A stretch of DNA of 64,000 nt. It comes from Parablautia intestinalis (GTDB taxonomy: Bacteria > Bacillota > Clostridia > Lachnospirales > Lachnospiraceae). The stretch spans positions 112,660 through 176,659 of the forward strand of contig RAYQ01000008.1 of assembly GCA_003612395.1 (NCBI GenBank). The letters run 5' to 3'. This document shows positions 1-9,158 of this stretch, piece after piece. Position 1 is the stretch's first letter. Each line of letters opens with the position of its first letter. The notes beneath the pieces are model-generated. The model was not told the origin of the DNA. It did no database searches and saw only the letters and a program-made list of their open reading frames with translations. The position numbers and the translations under genes were made by a program.

Positions 1-386
1 TTCAAAGGCTTTCGGATGAAGGAAAGCTGAAATACTTCGGGCATATTGACAATGTGCCGGAGGTGATGGCAAAGAGCCATGTGATCGTTCATCCTTCCTA
101 CCATGAGGGACTTTCCAATGTGCTGCTTGAGGCGGCCGCCTGCGGCAGGCCGGTGCTTGCCAGCGATGTGCCGGGATGCCGCGAGACGTTGCAAAACGGA
201 TTAAGCGGGCTGACTTTTCCTGCAAAGGATGCCCGGGGACTTACACAGGCGATGAAAACCATTTTAAGCTATTCGAAATCCGACCGCCAAGAGATGGGAA
301 TCCGGGGCCGGGAGTATGTGGAAGAAGTGTTTGACCGCCAAAAGGTTATTGGGATTTATCTGGAGGAAATTGGTAAAAGTCTGTAA
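1..386 (+). CDS. GT4 glycosyltransferase, C-terminal part (5' end outside window)
   Basis: The reading frame is open from base 3 to the TAA at 384-386, so the ATG at 54 is internal and the gene starts before the window. About 127 residues of the C-terminal GT-B nucleotide-sugar domain are visible. They include the HPSYHEGLSNVLLEA stretch with the acidic EGxxNxxLEA motif that binds the donor sugar nucleotide in GT4 retaining enzymes, followed by GRPVLASDVPGCRE. The donor and acceptor cannot be told. A promoter and an NDP-sugar dehydrogenase gene follow after about 150 bases, so this may be the end of an earlier transcription unit of the same glycan locus. Confidence 0.9.
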   Translation, partial: QRLSDEGKLKYFGHIDNVPEVMAKSHVIVHPSYHEGLSNVLLEAAACGRPVLASDVPGCRETLQNGLSGLTFPAKDARGLTQAMKTILSYSKSDRQEMGIRGREYVEEVFDRQKVIGIYLEEIGKSL

Positions 387-425
387 CGAAACGCGGCCCG
401 GATTTTGGCAGAAAAACAAAACGGA

Positions 426-455
426 TTAACAAATGATCTGCATTTATGCTATAAT
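426..455 (+). promoter_or_regulatory. Putative sigma-A promoter before the NDP-sugar dehydrogenase
   Basis: A TTAACA -35 box (426-431) and a perfect TATAAT -10 box (450-455) are separated by 18 bases, about 85 bases upstream of the dehydrogenase start. The leader between them and the gene is GC-rich (roughly 461-490). It would start transcription of the first complete operon of the window. Prediction is by consensus match only. Confidence 0.6.
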
Positions 456-544
456 GGGATAGCGGTCCGGCGTTTGCGGCCCCGCCGCGGCTGAAATCAG
501 AGTAATGATATACCGGATAACAGGGAAGGAGTATGGTTATTGAG

Positions 545-1858
545 ATGAGTTTATATGAAGATATCGTAAGCGGAAAAGAAAAATTGTCGCTGGTGGGCCT
601 TGGATATGTGGGGATGCCGATTGCGGTGGCCTTTGCCCGGAAGATTAAGGTAGTAGGCTTTGATTTAAACGAAAATAAGATTGCTTTATATAAAAATGGC
701 GTAGATCCTACCAATGAGGTGGGAAATGATGTGATAAGGGAAACCACGGTAGAGTTTACTGCAGATCCCGCAAAGCTTCGGGAAGCTAAATTTCATATTG
801 TGGCGGTTCCCACGCCGGTAAATGGCGACCATACGCCGGATTTATCACCTGTTGAGGGGGCCAGCCGGATTTTGGGACAGAATTTAACGGCCGGATCCGT
901 GGTTGTATTTGAATCCACGGTATATCCGGGGGTAACGGAAGATATTTGTGTACCTATTCTGGAAAAAGAATCGGGCCTTAGATGTGGTGTGGATTTTAAG
1001 ATTGGGTATTCACCGGAACGAATCAATCCCGGGGATAAGGTGCATCGCCTGGAAACGATTGTAAAGATTGTATCCGGCATAGATGAGGAAACCTTAGATA
1101 CCATAGCAAAGGTTTATGAACTGGTGGTGGAGGCCGGTGTATACCGTGCGCAGTCCATTAAGGTTGCGGAGGCGGCCAAGGTGATTGAAAACAGCCAGAG
1201 GGATATTAACATTGCCTTTATGAACGAGCTTTCCATTATTTTTAACAAAATGGGAATCGATACAAAGTCTGTGTTGGAAGCGGCAGGTACCAAATGGAAT
1301 TTCCTGAAATTTTATCCCGGCCTGGTGGGAGGACACTGCATTGGTGTGGATCCGTATTATCTGACCTACAAGGCGGAGGAGCTTGGATATCATTCCCAGA
1401 TTATTTTGTCGGGCCGGCGCATTAACGATGACATGGGGAAATATGTAGCGGAGTCTCTGGTAAAAAATCTGATTAAAGCGGATCTTCATGTGAAAGGGGC
1501 AAAGGTTGCTATCCTTGGATTTACCTTTAAAGAAAACTGTCCTGACACCAGAAACACGAAAGTGATTGATATTTACAGAGAGCTTGAGGAATATAAGATT
1601 ACGCCGGTGGTGGTGGATCCGGCAGCGGATGCGAAGGAGGCAAAGCAGCTTTACGGAATCTCTTTTGCGTCTATGGATGCCGTGAAAGATATGGATGCGG
1701 TAATTGTTGCGGTTGCCCATAAGGAGTTTACCTCGTTAAAGGAAGAAGACTTTGCAGGATTTTTCAGGCCGGAGCAAAAGAAAGTCCTTTTGGATATCAA
1801 AGGGTTATGCGACCGGGGAGAGATGGAAGAGGCCGGTTATTTGTATTGGAGACTATAG
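545..1858 (+). CDS. UDP-N-acetylhexosamine 6-dehydrogenase (TviB/WbpO type)
   Basis: This NAD-dependent nucleotide-sugar dehydrogenase oxidises C6 of a UDP-sugar twice to give a UDP-uronic acid. Near the N-terminus is the Rossmann motif GLGYVGMP (about residues 18-25); the catalytic cysteine lies in [12 protein letters not shown] (about Cys265), and the C-terminal NAD-sugar domain follows. The sequence resembles the TviB/WbpO branch (UDP-GlcNAc or UDP-GalNAc to the uronate) rather than the UDP-glucose dehydrogenase branch. An in-frame ATG at 533 lies only one base after AAGGAG, so I chose ATG 545 (13-base spacing). The next gene is a TviC/WbpP-like epimerase, the same pairing that makes UDP-GalNAcA for Vi antigen. 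Exact substrate is inferred. Confidence 0.88.
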   Translation: MSLYEDIVSGKEKLSLVGLGYVGMPIAVAFARKIKVVGFDLNENKIALYKNGVDPTNEVGNDVIRETTVEFTADPAKLREAKFHIVAVPTPVNGDHTPDLSPVEGASRILGQNLTAGSVVVFESTVYPGVTEDICVPILEKESGLRCGVDFKIGYSPERINPGDKVHRLETIVKIVSGIDEETLDTIAKVYELVVEAGVYRAQSIKVAEAAKVIENSQRDINIAFMNELSIIFNKMGIDTKSVLEAAGTKWNFLKFYPGLVGGHCIGVDPYYLTYKAEELGYHSQIILSGRRINDDMGKYVAESLVKNLIKADLHVKGAKVAILGFTFKENCPDTRNTKVIDIYRELEEYKITPVVVDPAADAKEAKQLYGISFASMDAVKDMDAVIVAVAHKEFTSLKEEDFAGFFRPEQKKVLLDIKGLCDRGEMEEAGYLYWRL

Positions 1859-1942
1859 GAAATAATTATTTCTACTGGCGGCTCAGGAATGCGCGGGCTG
1901 TGAATTTTGTGAGAATATGAACAAGAGTGAGAGGAACACAAA

Positions 1943-2917
1943 ATGGGATATAAAGATCTGAAATTTGAGAAGAATGCTTTGTTTCTGGTGACAGGCGGGG
2001 CGGGGTTTATCGGGTCAAATCTGTGCGAAGCGATTTTGGACATGGGATATAAAGTCAGATGCCTGGATAATTTATCTACGGGCAGGTATGAAAATATTGA
2101 AAAATCAACCTTAAATCCTGATTTTACTTTTATCAAGGGAGATATCAGGGATCTGGATACCTGTATGGACGCCTGCCGGGATGTGGATTTTGTGTTAAAT
2201 CAGGCGGCATGGGGGAGCGTTCCCAGAAGTATTGAGATGCCTTTGCTTTATGAGGAGATCAACATACGGGGCACGTTAAATATGATGGAGGCGGCAAGGC
2301 AGACGGGTGTGAAAAAATTTGTCTATGCATCGAGTTCTTCCGTATACGGGGATCACCCGGTACTTCCAAAACAGGAAGGACGGGAGGGAAAGCTGCTTTC
2401 CCCCTATGCCCTGACCAAACGGGTGGACGAGGAGTACGGAAGGCTTTATAAGGTTCTGTATGGACTTGATACCTATGGAATGAGGTATTTCAACGTGTTT
2501 GGCAGGCGGCAGGATCCTAATGGCATGTACGCTGCCGTTATCCCCAAGTTCATCAGGCAGCTGATGGATGGTCAGGTGCCCACTATTCATGGAGACGGCA
2601 GACAGTCCAGGGATTTTACTTATATTGATAATGTAATTGAGGCGAATCTCAAAGCCTGCCTGGCGCCTTCAGAGGCGGCAGGAGAGGCATACAACATCGG
2701 TGCAGGAGGCAGAGAGTACCTGATTGATGTTTATTATGACCTCTGTAAGGCATTGGGCAAGGATGTGGAGCCGGAGTTTGGTCCTGCCAGGCCGGGAGAT
2801 ATCAGGGATTCCAATGCGGATATCAGTAAGGCAAGGCAGATGCTTTCCTACGATCCCGAGTATGATTTTGAAAAAGGGATAAATCTGGCCATCGACTGGT
2901 ACAAGGAAAATTTGTAG
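1943..2917 (+). CDS. UDP-N-acetylglucosamine(uronate) 4-epimerase (WbpP/TviC type)
   Basis: This is an extended short-chain dehydrogenase/epimerase of 324 residues. The NAD motif GGAGFIGS is at 18-25, the SSSSVYG strand carries the catalytic Ser region, and the YxxxK pair is Tyr155/Lys159 (PYALTK). WGSVPRSIE and YFNVFGRRQDP match the WbpP/TviC/Gne group that interconverts GlcNAc and GalNAc (or their uronates) on UDP. An RBS (GAGAGGAA) precedes the ATG. It sits 84 bases after the TviB-like dehydrogenase, so the pair probably supplies UDP-GalNAcA or a related sugar. A broader UDP-glucose 4-epimerase role cannot be ruled out. Confidence 0.87.
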   Translation: MGYKDLKFEKNALFLVTGGAGFIGSNLCEAILDMGYKVRCLDNLSTGRYENIEKSTLNPDFTFIKGDIRDLDTCMDACRDVDFVLNQAAWGSVPRSIEMPLLYEEINIRGTLNMMEAARQTGVKKFVYASSSSVYGDHPVLPKQEGREGKLLSPYALTKRVDEEYGRLYKVLYGLDTYGMRYFNVFGRRQDPNGMYAAVIPKFIRQLMDGQVPTIHGDGRQSRDFTYIDNVIEANLKACLAPSEAAGEAYNIGAGGREYLIDVYYDLCKALGKDVEPEFGPARPGDIRDSNADISKARQMLSYDPEYDFEKGINLAIDWYKENL

Positions 2918-2990
2918 CCTGCTACCAGAAAAAGCATTTGTGCCTTAGGGCGCAAATCTGCAGGTTGAGAAAGGGAGCATGTTTATTAGT

Positions 2991-3746
2991 ATGAAAGTGG
3001 CAGTGAGACTGGATGACATAACACCTGATATGGATTGGGAGCGCTTCTTAAAATTTAAGGAGCTTCTGGATCGGTATCAGGTGAAGCCGCTTATAGGGGT
3101 GGTGCCGGAAAACAGAGATGAAAATCTTAAATCAGAATATAAGAAATGGGATAAGGGGCCGGATGATTTCTGGGGATATATAAGGGGGCTTCAAAAAGAG
3201 GGGTGGGTAATTGCCATGCATGGGCTTTACCACATTTATACCACTAAGAAAGGCGGGCTGTTTCCTCTTAACAACTTTTCGGAATTTGCAGGCGTTCCCC
3301 TGGAGGGGCAAAGACAAATGCTGGACCGGGGGAAAAAAATCCTAAAGGCAAAGGGTATTGAGACGCAGCTTTTTATGGCGCCTGCCCATTCTTATGACAC
3401 AAATACCTTAAAGGCGCTGAGAGAAACAGGCTTTACGGCGCTGACAGACGGGTTTGGGAAACTGCCTTATGATTTTAAGGGCCTAACATTTTATCCGATT
3501 TCCTTTCACCTTAGCAGTACGTTGAAAAAAGCGGAAGGATATTCAACCATGGTGGTTCATACGGGAACTGTCAGGGAAAATGATTTGAAACGGTATGAGA
3601 ATTATTTTAAGCGGGAAGATGTTCAGTGGATATCCTACAGAGAGTATTTAGATCAGCCTGCGGTAAAGCAGAGTATTTGGGGCAGATGGAAAGAATTTAT
3701 GATGGCCAAAGGGAAATACTGGATGGTAAAGGCGGGCACGCGGTAA
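2991..3746 (+). CDS. DUF2334/NodB-like polysaccharide deacetylase family protein
   Basis: This soluble 251-residue protein has a deacetylase-like beta/alpha barrel. The start MKVAVRLDDI carries the Asp-Asp metal pair, MHGLYH is the HxxxH-type metal-binding site, and MAPAHSYD is a later barrel strand. These are the marks of DUF2334, a NodB-related carbohydrate esterase group. It could remove N-acetyl groups from a HexNAc residue or precursor; no signal peptide is visible, so it probably acts in the cytoplasm. The ATG at 2979 is one base from AGGGAG; ATG 2991 is a better start. It is co-directional with its flanking sugar genes. Activity is inferred from family only. Confidence 0.75.
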   Translation: MKVAVRLDDITPDMDWERFLKFKELLDRYQVKPLIGVVPENRDENLKSEYKKWDKGPDDFWGYIRGLQKEGWVIAMHGLYHIYTTKKGGLFPLNNFSEFAGVPLEGQRQMLDRGKKILKAKGIETQLFMAPAHSYDTNTLKALRETGFTALTDGFGKLPYDFKGLTFYPISFHLSSTLKKAEGYSTMVVHTGTVRENDLKRYENYFKREDVQWISYREYLDQPAVKQSIWGRWKEFMMAKGKYWMVKAGTR

Positions 3747-3758
3747 AAAGGAGAAGAA

Positions 3759-4904
3759 ATGGCACAGGGGATTCGGGTACTGCATGTGTTGGGAAATACA
3801 CAGCTTGGCGGGGCGGAAAGCCGCGTTATGGATTTGTACCGCCACATGGACAGAGAGAGAGTCCGGTTTGACTTTTTAGTCCATACGGAGAAGGAAGGGC
3901 ATTTTGATAAGGAGATAAAAGAGCTGGGAGGGCAGATTTTCTGCGTTCCCCGTTTTCGACTGTACAATTTTTTTTCTTACCGGAAAGCCGTAAAAAATTT
4001 TTTTGAGGGTCACAGAGAGTTTCAGGCAGTACAGGGGCATATAACCAGCACGGCATCGATTTATCTTCCTATAGCCAAAAAGGCGGGGATCCCGGTTACC
4101 ATTGCTCATGCCAGAAGCGCGGGTGTGGATAAGGGCATAAAGGGAAAAATGACCAGATGGATGCGGAGAAATCTTTCTAAGAAGGCGGACTACCTCTTTA
4201 CCTGCTCTGAGCTGGCGGGAATTTCCGTATTTGGAGAAAAAGCGGTGAGAGAGGGAAAAACAATTTTTATTCCCAATGCCATTGACTGCCGGTTATTTGC
4301 TTATAACGAAAAAAAACGTATGGAGCTTCGCAGAAAGCTGGGGATTGAAGATAAATATGTGATTGGCCATGTGGGCAGATTCCATTATGCGAAAAATCAT
4401 GAATATTTGCTGCATATTTTTGCCGAACTCTGCAAAAAAGAAAAGTTAAATGAAGATTTAAAGAATAAAAAAAGCTTTGTTCTTCTGCTTTTGGGAGAGG
4501 GAAGCGGTATGGAAGGGGCCAGGGCTTTGGCAGAAGAGCTGGGAATAGCTGACAGGGTATATTTCCTTGGCAATCGCGATAACATTTATGATTATTATCA
4601 GGCTATGGACTATTTTGTTTATCCTTCCCGGTATGAAGGGCTGCCGGGAACCATGGTGGAGGCCCAGGCCTCCGGCCTTAAATGTGTGATGTCGGATACC
4701 ATATGCAGGGAAGTGGCGGTGACAGAGCTGGTACACACCATGGATATCCGGGCGGATGCAGCACTTTGGGCCGATTATATCCGGGAAACGGCGGATTATC
4801 AGAGAAAAAGCCATGTGGAGGAAATGCAGAAGGCAGGATTTGATGTAAATGGACAGGCTGAGCGGATGATGGCGTTTTATGAGAACGGTAATTTTGATGC
4901 CTGA
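3759..4904 (+). CDS. GT4 glycosyltransferase
   Basis: This 381-residue GT-B enzyme belongs to family GT4. The N-terminal GNTQLGGAESRVMDL loop is the acceptor-side glycine-rich motif. VGRFHYAKNH begins the donor domain, and YPSRYEGLPGTMVEA holds the EGxxxxxxE motif for the nucleotide-sugar phosphate. It resembles EpsF-type exopolysaccharide transferases. It has no membrane segment and should act on the lipid-linked intermediate at the inner face of the membrane. It starts 12 bases after the deacetylase-like gene with AAAAGGAG in front of the ATG. The specific sugar is unknown. Confidence 0.88.
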   Translation: MAQGIRVLHVLGNTQLGGAESRVMDLYRHMDRERVRFDFLVHTEKEGHFDKEIKELGGQIFCVPRFRLYNFFSYRKAVKNFFEGHREFQAVQGHITSTASIYLPIAKKAGIPVTIAHARSAGVDKGIKGKMTRWMRRNLSKKADYLFTCSELAGISVFGEKAVREGKTIFIPNAIDCRLFAYNEKKRMELRRKLGIEDKYVIGHVGRFHYAKNHEYLLHIFAELCKKEKLNEDLKNKKSFVLLLLGEGSGMEGARALAEELGIADRVYFLGNRDNIYDYYQAMDYFVYPSRYEGLPGTMVEAQASGLKCVMSDTICREVAVTELVHTMDIRADAALWADYIRETADYQRKSHVEEMQKAGFDVNGQAERMMAFYENGNFDA

Positions 4905-4941
4905 TTTATACGCCCGTTAAAGCGGGCAGATGGGAGTTGGA

Positions 4942-6147
4942 ATGAAGAGGAAGCTGATGCTGATATCCCCCATGCTTCATCAGGGTGGGTTTGAACGGGT
5001 GTGTATTACCACGGCACGGCTGATGGAGCCGTATTTTGATGTGACCATCGTCATATTCAATTCGGCGGATATTGCTTACGATGTAGAGGGACTGCACATC
5101 ATTGATCTTCGGATGGGAGCCAAAAAAGGAAAAGTTAAAAAGATATTTAATATTATAAAACGATCCTTAAAGGTAAGAGCGCTTAAGAAAAAAATGAGGC
5201 CTGACATTGCCTATAGCTTTGGCCCTACCGCAAATATGGTCAATGCTTTCTCAAAAACAGGGCGGGAAAAAGTATGGCTTGGACTGAGAAATTATACGGA
5301 TGTGGAGGAAACGTTGAAGATCAGATTATTTACCAAACTGGCCGATCTGATTATCTGCTGTTCAAAGGCAATTGAGCGGGAACTTAATGTTAAATTTGGG
5401 TTTAACGACACAACAACCCTCTATAATCTGTATGATGTGCAGGCAATCGGAAGGGAAGCGCAGGCCGGGGAGCCTGAGCTGCCCTGGGGAGAGTATGACG
5501 ATAATGGGAGAAAAATCAGGTGCATGGTGTCCATGGGCCGGGATGACGATATGAAAGGCTTTTGGCATATGCTGAAGGTGTTTTCACTTGTCCACAGGAA
5601 GGCGCCGGAAAGCCGTCTTATCCTGATGGGAGCAGGGACCTTTGCCCATTACAGGAAACTTTCGGAGGATTTAGGGATAGCAGATGCTGTTTACTTTGCC
5701 GGTATGCAGAGGCAGCCCTATCAATATTTGAAAAAGGGAGAAATCTATTTGCTCACCTCTTTAAATGAAGGTTTTCCAAATGCTTTAGTGGAAGGTATGG
5801 CGCTGGGGCTGGCGCCGGTCAGTGTGGACTGTCTTACCGGCCCGGCGGAGATACTTCTTGAGAATGGAGATACTTCTTTGTTTAAAAAGCAGATGCAGCA
5901 AGGAAAAAAGCCGGTTATCTATGGGGAATATGGCATTCTAGTCCCGGTTATGGATGAAAACAGGGATTTGGACGCGGGTCATATTCTTCCGGAAGAGGAG
6001 AACATGGCGCAGATAGTGCTGGATCTGCTTGGAGACGATAAAAAGCTTAAGGATTATCAGGAGGCGGCCTGCAAACGTGCGCAGATATTTACCTATGAGA
6101 ATTATGTCAGCCGGTTTTTAAAATTAGCTGACAGAATGGAGGATTAG
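4942..6147 (+). CDS. GT4 glycosyltransferase
   Basis: This 401-residue GT4-like transferase starts with MKRKLMLISPMLHQGGFERV, the acceptor-side loop. It carries TSLNEGFPNALVEGMALG followed by DCLTGPAEIL near the C-terminus, a signature close to PglH/PglJ-like HexNAc transferases. ATG 4942 has GGGAG five bases upstream, which is better than the ATG at 4930. The stop is one base before the next GT4 gene, so the two are translationally linked. A HexNAc donor is plausible but not proven. Confidence 0.87.
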   Translation: MKRKLMLISPMLHQGGFERVCITTARLMEPYFDVTIVIFNSADIAYDVEGLHIIDLRMGAKKGKVKKIFNIIKRSLKVRALKKKMRPDIAYSFGPTANMVNAFSKTGREKVWLGLRNYTDVEETLKIRLFTKLADLIICCSKAIERELNVKFGFNDTTTLYNLYDVQAIGREAQAGEPELPWGEYDDNGRKIRCMVSMGRDDDMKGFWHMLKVFSLVHRKAPESRLILMGAGTFAHYRKLSEDLGIADAVYFAGMQRQPYQYLKKGEIYLLTSLNEGFPNALVEGMALGLAPVSVDCLTGPAEILLENGDTSLFKKQMQQGKKPVIYGEYGILVPVMDENRDLDAGHILPEEENMAQIVLDLLGDDKKLKDYQEAACKRAQIFTYENYVSRFLKLADRMED

Positions 6148-6148
6148 G

Positions 6149-7246
6149 ATGCGGAAGGTTTTGTTTCATTTGAATTGTTTTGAGCAGGGGGGCGCAGAGC
6201 GGGTGGTGTCCAATCTGGTGAACCGGCTTGTGAAGGACGATTACGAAGTCATTGCCGCCACCGAATGGCAGGGTGAGGTTGAATTTCAGCTGGACGAGAA
6301 GGTCAGAAGGATTCATGTGGGACTGCAAAAGGCAGATGAAGGGAAAGGGCGTGTTTTAAAGATCTGGCTGCGGTTTCATTATCTGCGGGCGCTGATGAAA
6401 AAGGAGAGGCCCGATGTGGTCATTTCTTTTACCAGAAGGCCAAATTACAGAGCCCTTATTTGCGCTCTGGGTACAGGCATTCCGGTGATTACGGCGGTGA
6501 GGCAGGATCCTAAGTCCTATTATAATTCTCCGGTGGATAAGATACTGATTCCGCTGCTTTACCGAAGGGCGGCAGGCTGCGTGTTTCAGACAAAGGAGCA
6601 GGGAGAATCCTTTCCGGCTTCTCTATGTAAGAAGTCAAGAATTATTTTAAATCCGGTAAATCATAAATATATCGGCGTGTCAAAGCCAAAGGAGAGGGAA
6701 AAGCTGGTAGTGCATTCGGGAAGGCTGGTTGATTTTAAGAACCAGCTGATGCTTCTTGGGGCTTTTTTGCAGGTTCATGAGAAACATCCTGATTATATCC
6801 TGAAAATATACGGCGGCGATTCCTTTGACGGGACAAAGGAAAAGCTGGAAAAATTTATAGAGGAACATAAGGCCGGAGATTATATGCTGTTAATGGGTGC
6901 CAGCGATGAGCTGGAAAAGGAGCTTCCCAAAGGAGCGGTGTATGCCTTTTCCTCAGACTATGAGGGAATGCCTAACGCGCTTTTGGAGGCAATGGCGCTG
7001 GGGATGCCTGTTGTTGCTACGGACTGTCCCTGCGGCGGCCCGCGGACGGTTATTACCCATGAGGAAAACGGGCTGCTGATACCGGTTGGGGATGAGAAGG
7101 CGCTGGCGCTGGCGCTAAACAGACTGATTGAGGACAGGGTTTTGGCGGAGCGCCTGGGCGATGAGGCCCGCAGGATCAGCGAGAGAATTAACGAGGCGGC
7201 AATCTTGGAGCAATGGAAAGAATATATAGAAGAAATTCTTGGGTAA
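6149..7246 (+). CDS. GT4 glycosyltransferase (PglH/PglJ-like)
   Basis: This 365-residue GT-B enzyme begins MRKVLFHLNCFEQGGAERVV. Its donor site is DYEGMPNALLEAMALGMPVV followed by ATDCPCGGPRTVI. The CPCGGP element after the EGxPNxLxEA motif is shared with the GT4 gene at 9159 and resembles GalNAc-type transferases of the PglH/PglJ group. GGAGG precedes the ATG. The nearly adjoining upstream GT4 gene and the amidotransferase gene 12 bases downstream place it in the same operon. Confidence 0.88.
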   Translation: MRKVLFHLNCFEQGGAERVVSNLVNRLVKDDYEVIAATEWQGEVEFQLDEKVRRIHVGLQKADEGKGRVLKIWLRFHYLRALMKKERPDVVISFTRRPNYRALICALGTGIPVITAVRQDPKSYYNSPVDKILIPLLYRRAAGCVFQTKEQGESFPASLCKKSRIILNPVNHKYIGVSKPKEREKLVVHSGRLVDFKNQLMLLGAFLQVHEKHPDYILKIYGGDSFDGTKEKLEKFIEEHKAGDYMLLMGASDELEKELPKGAVYAFSSDYEGMPNALLEAMALGMPVVATDCPCGGPRTVITHEENGLLIPVGDEKALALALNRLIEDRVLAERLGDEARRISERINEAAILEQWKEYIEEILG

Positions 7247-7257
7247 AGGAATAACTT

Positions 7258-9138
7258 ATGTGCGGAATATGTGGATTTGTTTCAAAACAAAAGATTACAT
7301 TAGATCAGCTGAAGGAAATGAACGATACCATGCATCACAGGGGACCGGATGATGGCGGGGAGGAAATTTTTGCAGGGAAAGAAGGATATCAGATAGGCAT
7401 GGCCCAAAGACGGCTGTCCATCATGGACTTATCCCCTTTGGGGCACCAGCCCATGCATGCAAGGGATGGGCGGATCAGCGTGGTTTTTAATGGAGAAATT
7501 TATAATTTTTTAGAACTGCGGGAGGAGCTGCAGGAATATCCTTTTTGCTCTAACTGCGATACCGAGGTGATCATTGCCGCATATTTAAAATGGGGGATCA
7601 AATGCATCGACAGATTTAACGGCATGTTTGCCATCTGCCTTTATGACAGGGAAACCCGGGACGTTTATCTGGTGCGGGACAGGATTGGGAAGAAACCCTT
7701 ATATTATGAGGTGGATGGAGAAAATCTTATTTTTGCATCGGAATTAAAGCCGATTATGAAAAGAGAGGGCTTTCACAAAAAAATCCGCAGGGAAGTCCTT
7801 TCACGGTTTTTGTTCCAGCAATATATCAATGCGCCGGAGACTATCTTTGAGAACGTGTATAAGCTGGAGCCGGGAAGTATTTTAAGGTTCCGTGATGGGG
7901 AAATTAAAATCTGGAAATACTGGGATATTAAAAAAGTATATCATGAAATGCAGCAAAGGCCCGTTACAGATTATGAGCAGGCGAAGGCGCAGCTAAAGGC
8001 GCTCTTAAACCGGGCCGTGGTCTGCCGGATGATTGCGGATGTTCCGCTGGGGGCTTTTTTAAGCGGAGGCTATGACTCCTCTCTGATGACGGCCATTGCC
8101 CAGGCCCATTCAAAGGAGCCGGTGAAAACCTTTTCCATCGGCTTTTGCGAGGAGCGTTATAATGAGGCTAAATATGCAAGGGAAGTGGCGGAGTATCTTG
8201 GGACGAAGCACACGGAGCTTTATATAGACGAGGCGGAAATGCTTGATCTGGTGGAAAGTATCCCTTTGTATTATGATGAGCCTTTTGCGGATTCCTCCCA
8301 AATCCCCACGATGCTGGTCTCAATGCTGGCAAGGAAGGATGTGACGGTTGCCCTCTCGGGCGATGGGGGAGATGAATTTTTCTGCGGCTACAATATTTAT
8401 GAGAATGTGCGCATGGCGCAGCAGCTGGATATGCTTGGGGGTCTGACCCATGGCGTATGCGGGCTGCCGGGACTTAGGCAGATGGGATTGGAGGATAAGC
8501 TTCCCTTCCGGGTGAGAGTGATTGCGGGAAACCGGAATCGGGAAACCAAAACCCAGTTTGGAGCAGGCAACTATGTTACCCGGGCAAACCGGATGGTAAA
8601 GGGAGAAGGAATGCCCTGCCATTATCCGGTGGAAAGCGGGTATCAGGTGTCCGACTGGCAGGTCAGAAGGATGCTGCTTGATATGGATACTTACCTTCCG
8701 GGAGATATTTTATGCAAGGTTGACAGGGCCTCCATGAAATATTCTCTGGAAGCAAGATGCCCTATTTTGGATAAGGATGTGATGGAATATTCCTTCCGCA
8801 TGGCCCACAATCTGAAATATGAAAAGGGAAATAAAAAACGTATCTTGAAGGATATTGCCTATGATTATATTCCTAAAAGGCTTTTGGAGAGGCCCAAGGT
8901 GGGCTTTGGGGTACCGCTGGATAAGTGGCTGAGGGGGCCTTTAAAGGAGCAGCTGACGGATATGTGCAACAGGGATTATTTGAATAGGCAGGGAATATTT
9001 GACGCGGAGTTTACGGCGGATATGATAGAAAACTACATGAAGACAGGGGATGGAGGGCCGGCCACCGGCGCCAATTATTCCAAGCTGTCCTGGTCGTTTT
9101 TTACCTTCCAGCAGTGGTATGACGCTTATATGCGCTGA
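7258..9138 (+). CDS. asnB: AsnB-type glutamine-dependent amidotransferase
   Basis: This 626-residue protein is a full-length class II glutamine amidotransferase fused to an asparagine-synthetase domain. Cys2 in MCGICGF would be the glutaminase nucleophile after Met removal; HHRGPDDGG and VFNGEIYNF line the glutamine site. The ATP-pyrophosphatase loop is LSGGYDSS, followed later by ALSGDGGDEFFCGY. In free metabolism this makes asparagine, but inside glycan loci such proteins (for example WbpS of Pseudomonas) are thought to amidate uronic acids. Lying between GT4 genes and near a UDP-HexNAc dehydrogenase, it probably converts a hexuronic acid carboxylate to an amide. True asparagine synthesis is the alternative. 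Confidence 0.92.
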   Translation: MCGICGFVSKQKITLDQLKEMNDTMHHRGPDDGGEEIFAGKEGYQIGMAQRRLSIMDLSPLGHQPMHARDGRISVVFNGEIYNFLELREELQEYPFCSNCDTEVIIAAYLKWGIKCIDRFNGMFAICLYDRETRDVYLVRDRIGKKPLYYEVDGENLIFASELKPIMKREGFHKKIRREVLSRFLFQQYINAPETIFENVYKLEPGSILRFRDGEIKIWKYWDIKKVYHEMQQRPVTDYEQAKAQLKALLNRAVVCRMIADVPLGAFLSGGYDSSLMTAIAQAHSKEPVKTFSIGFCEERYNEAKYAREVAEYLGTKHTELYIDEAEMLDLVESIPLYYDEPFADSSQIPTMLVSMLARKDVTVALSGDGGDEFFCGYNIYENVRMAQQLDMLGGLTHGVCGLPGLRQMGLEDKLPFRVRVIAGNRNRETKTQFGAGNYVTRANRMVKGEGMPCHYPVESGYQVSDWQVRRMLLDMDTYLPGDILCKVDRASMKYSLEARCPILDKDVMEYSFRMAHNLKYEKGNKKRILKDIAYDYIPKRLLERPKVGFGVPLDKWLRGPLKEQLTDMCNRDYLNRQGIFDAEFTADMIENYMKTGDGGPATGANYSKLSWSFFTFQQWYDAYMR

Positions 9139-9158
9139 AAAAGTTAAATGAGGTTATA

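Noticed and set aside
346..747. Long open frame on the minus strand across the dehydrogenase start
   Set aside because: Antisense to a clear gene and to its promoter; no recognisable domain. Other long minus-strand frames inside forward genes were left out for the same reason.
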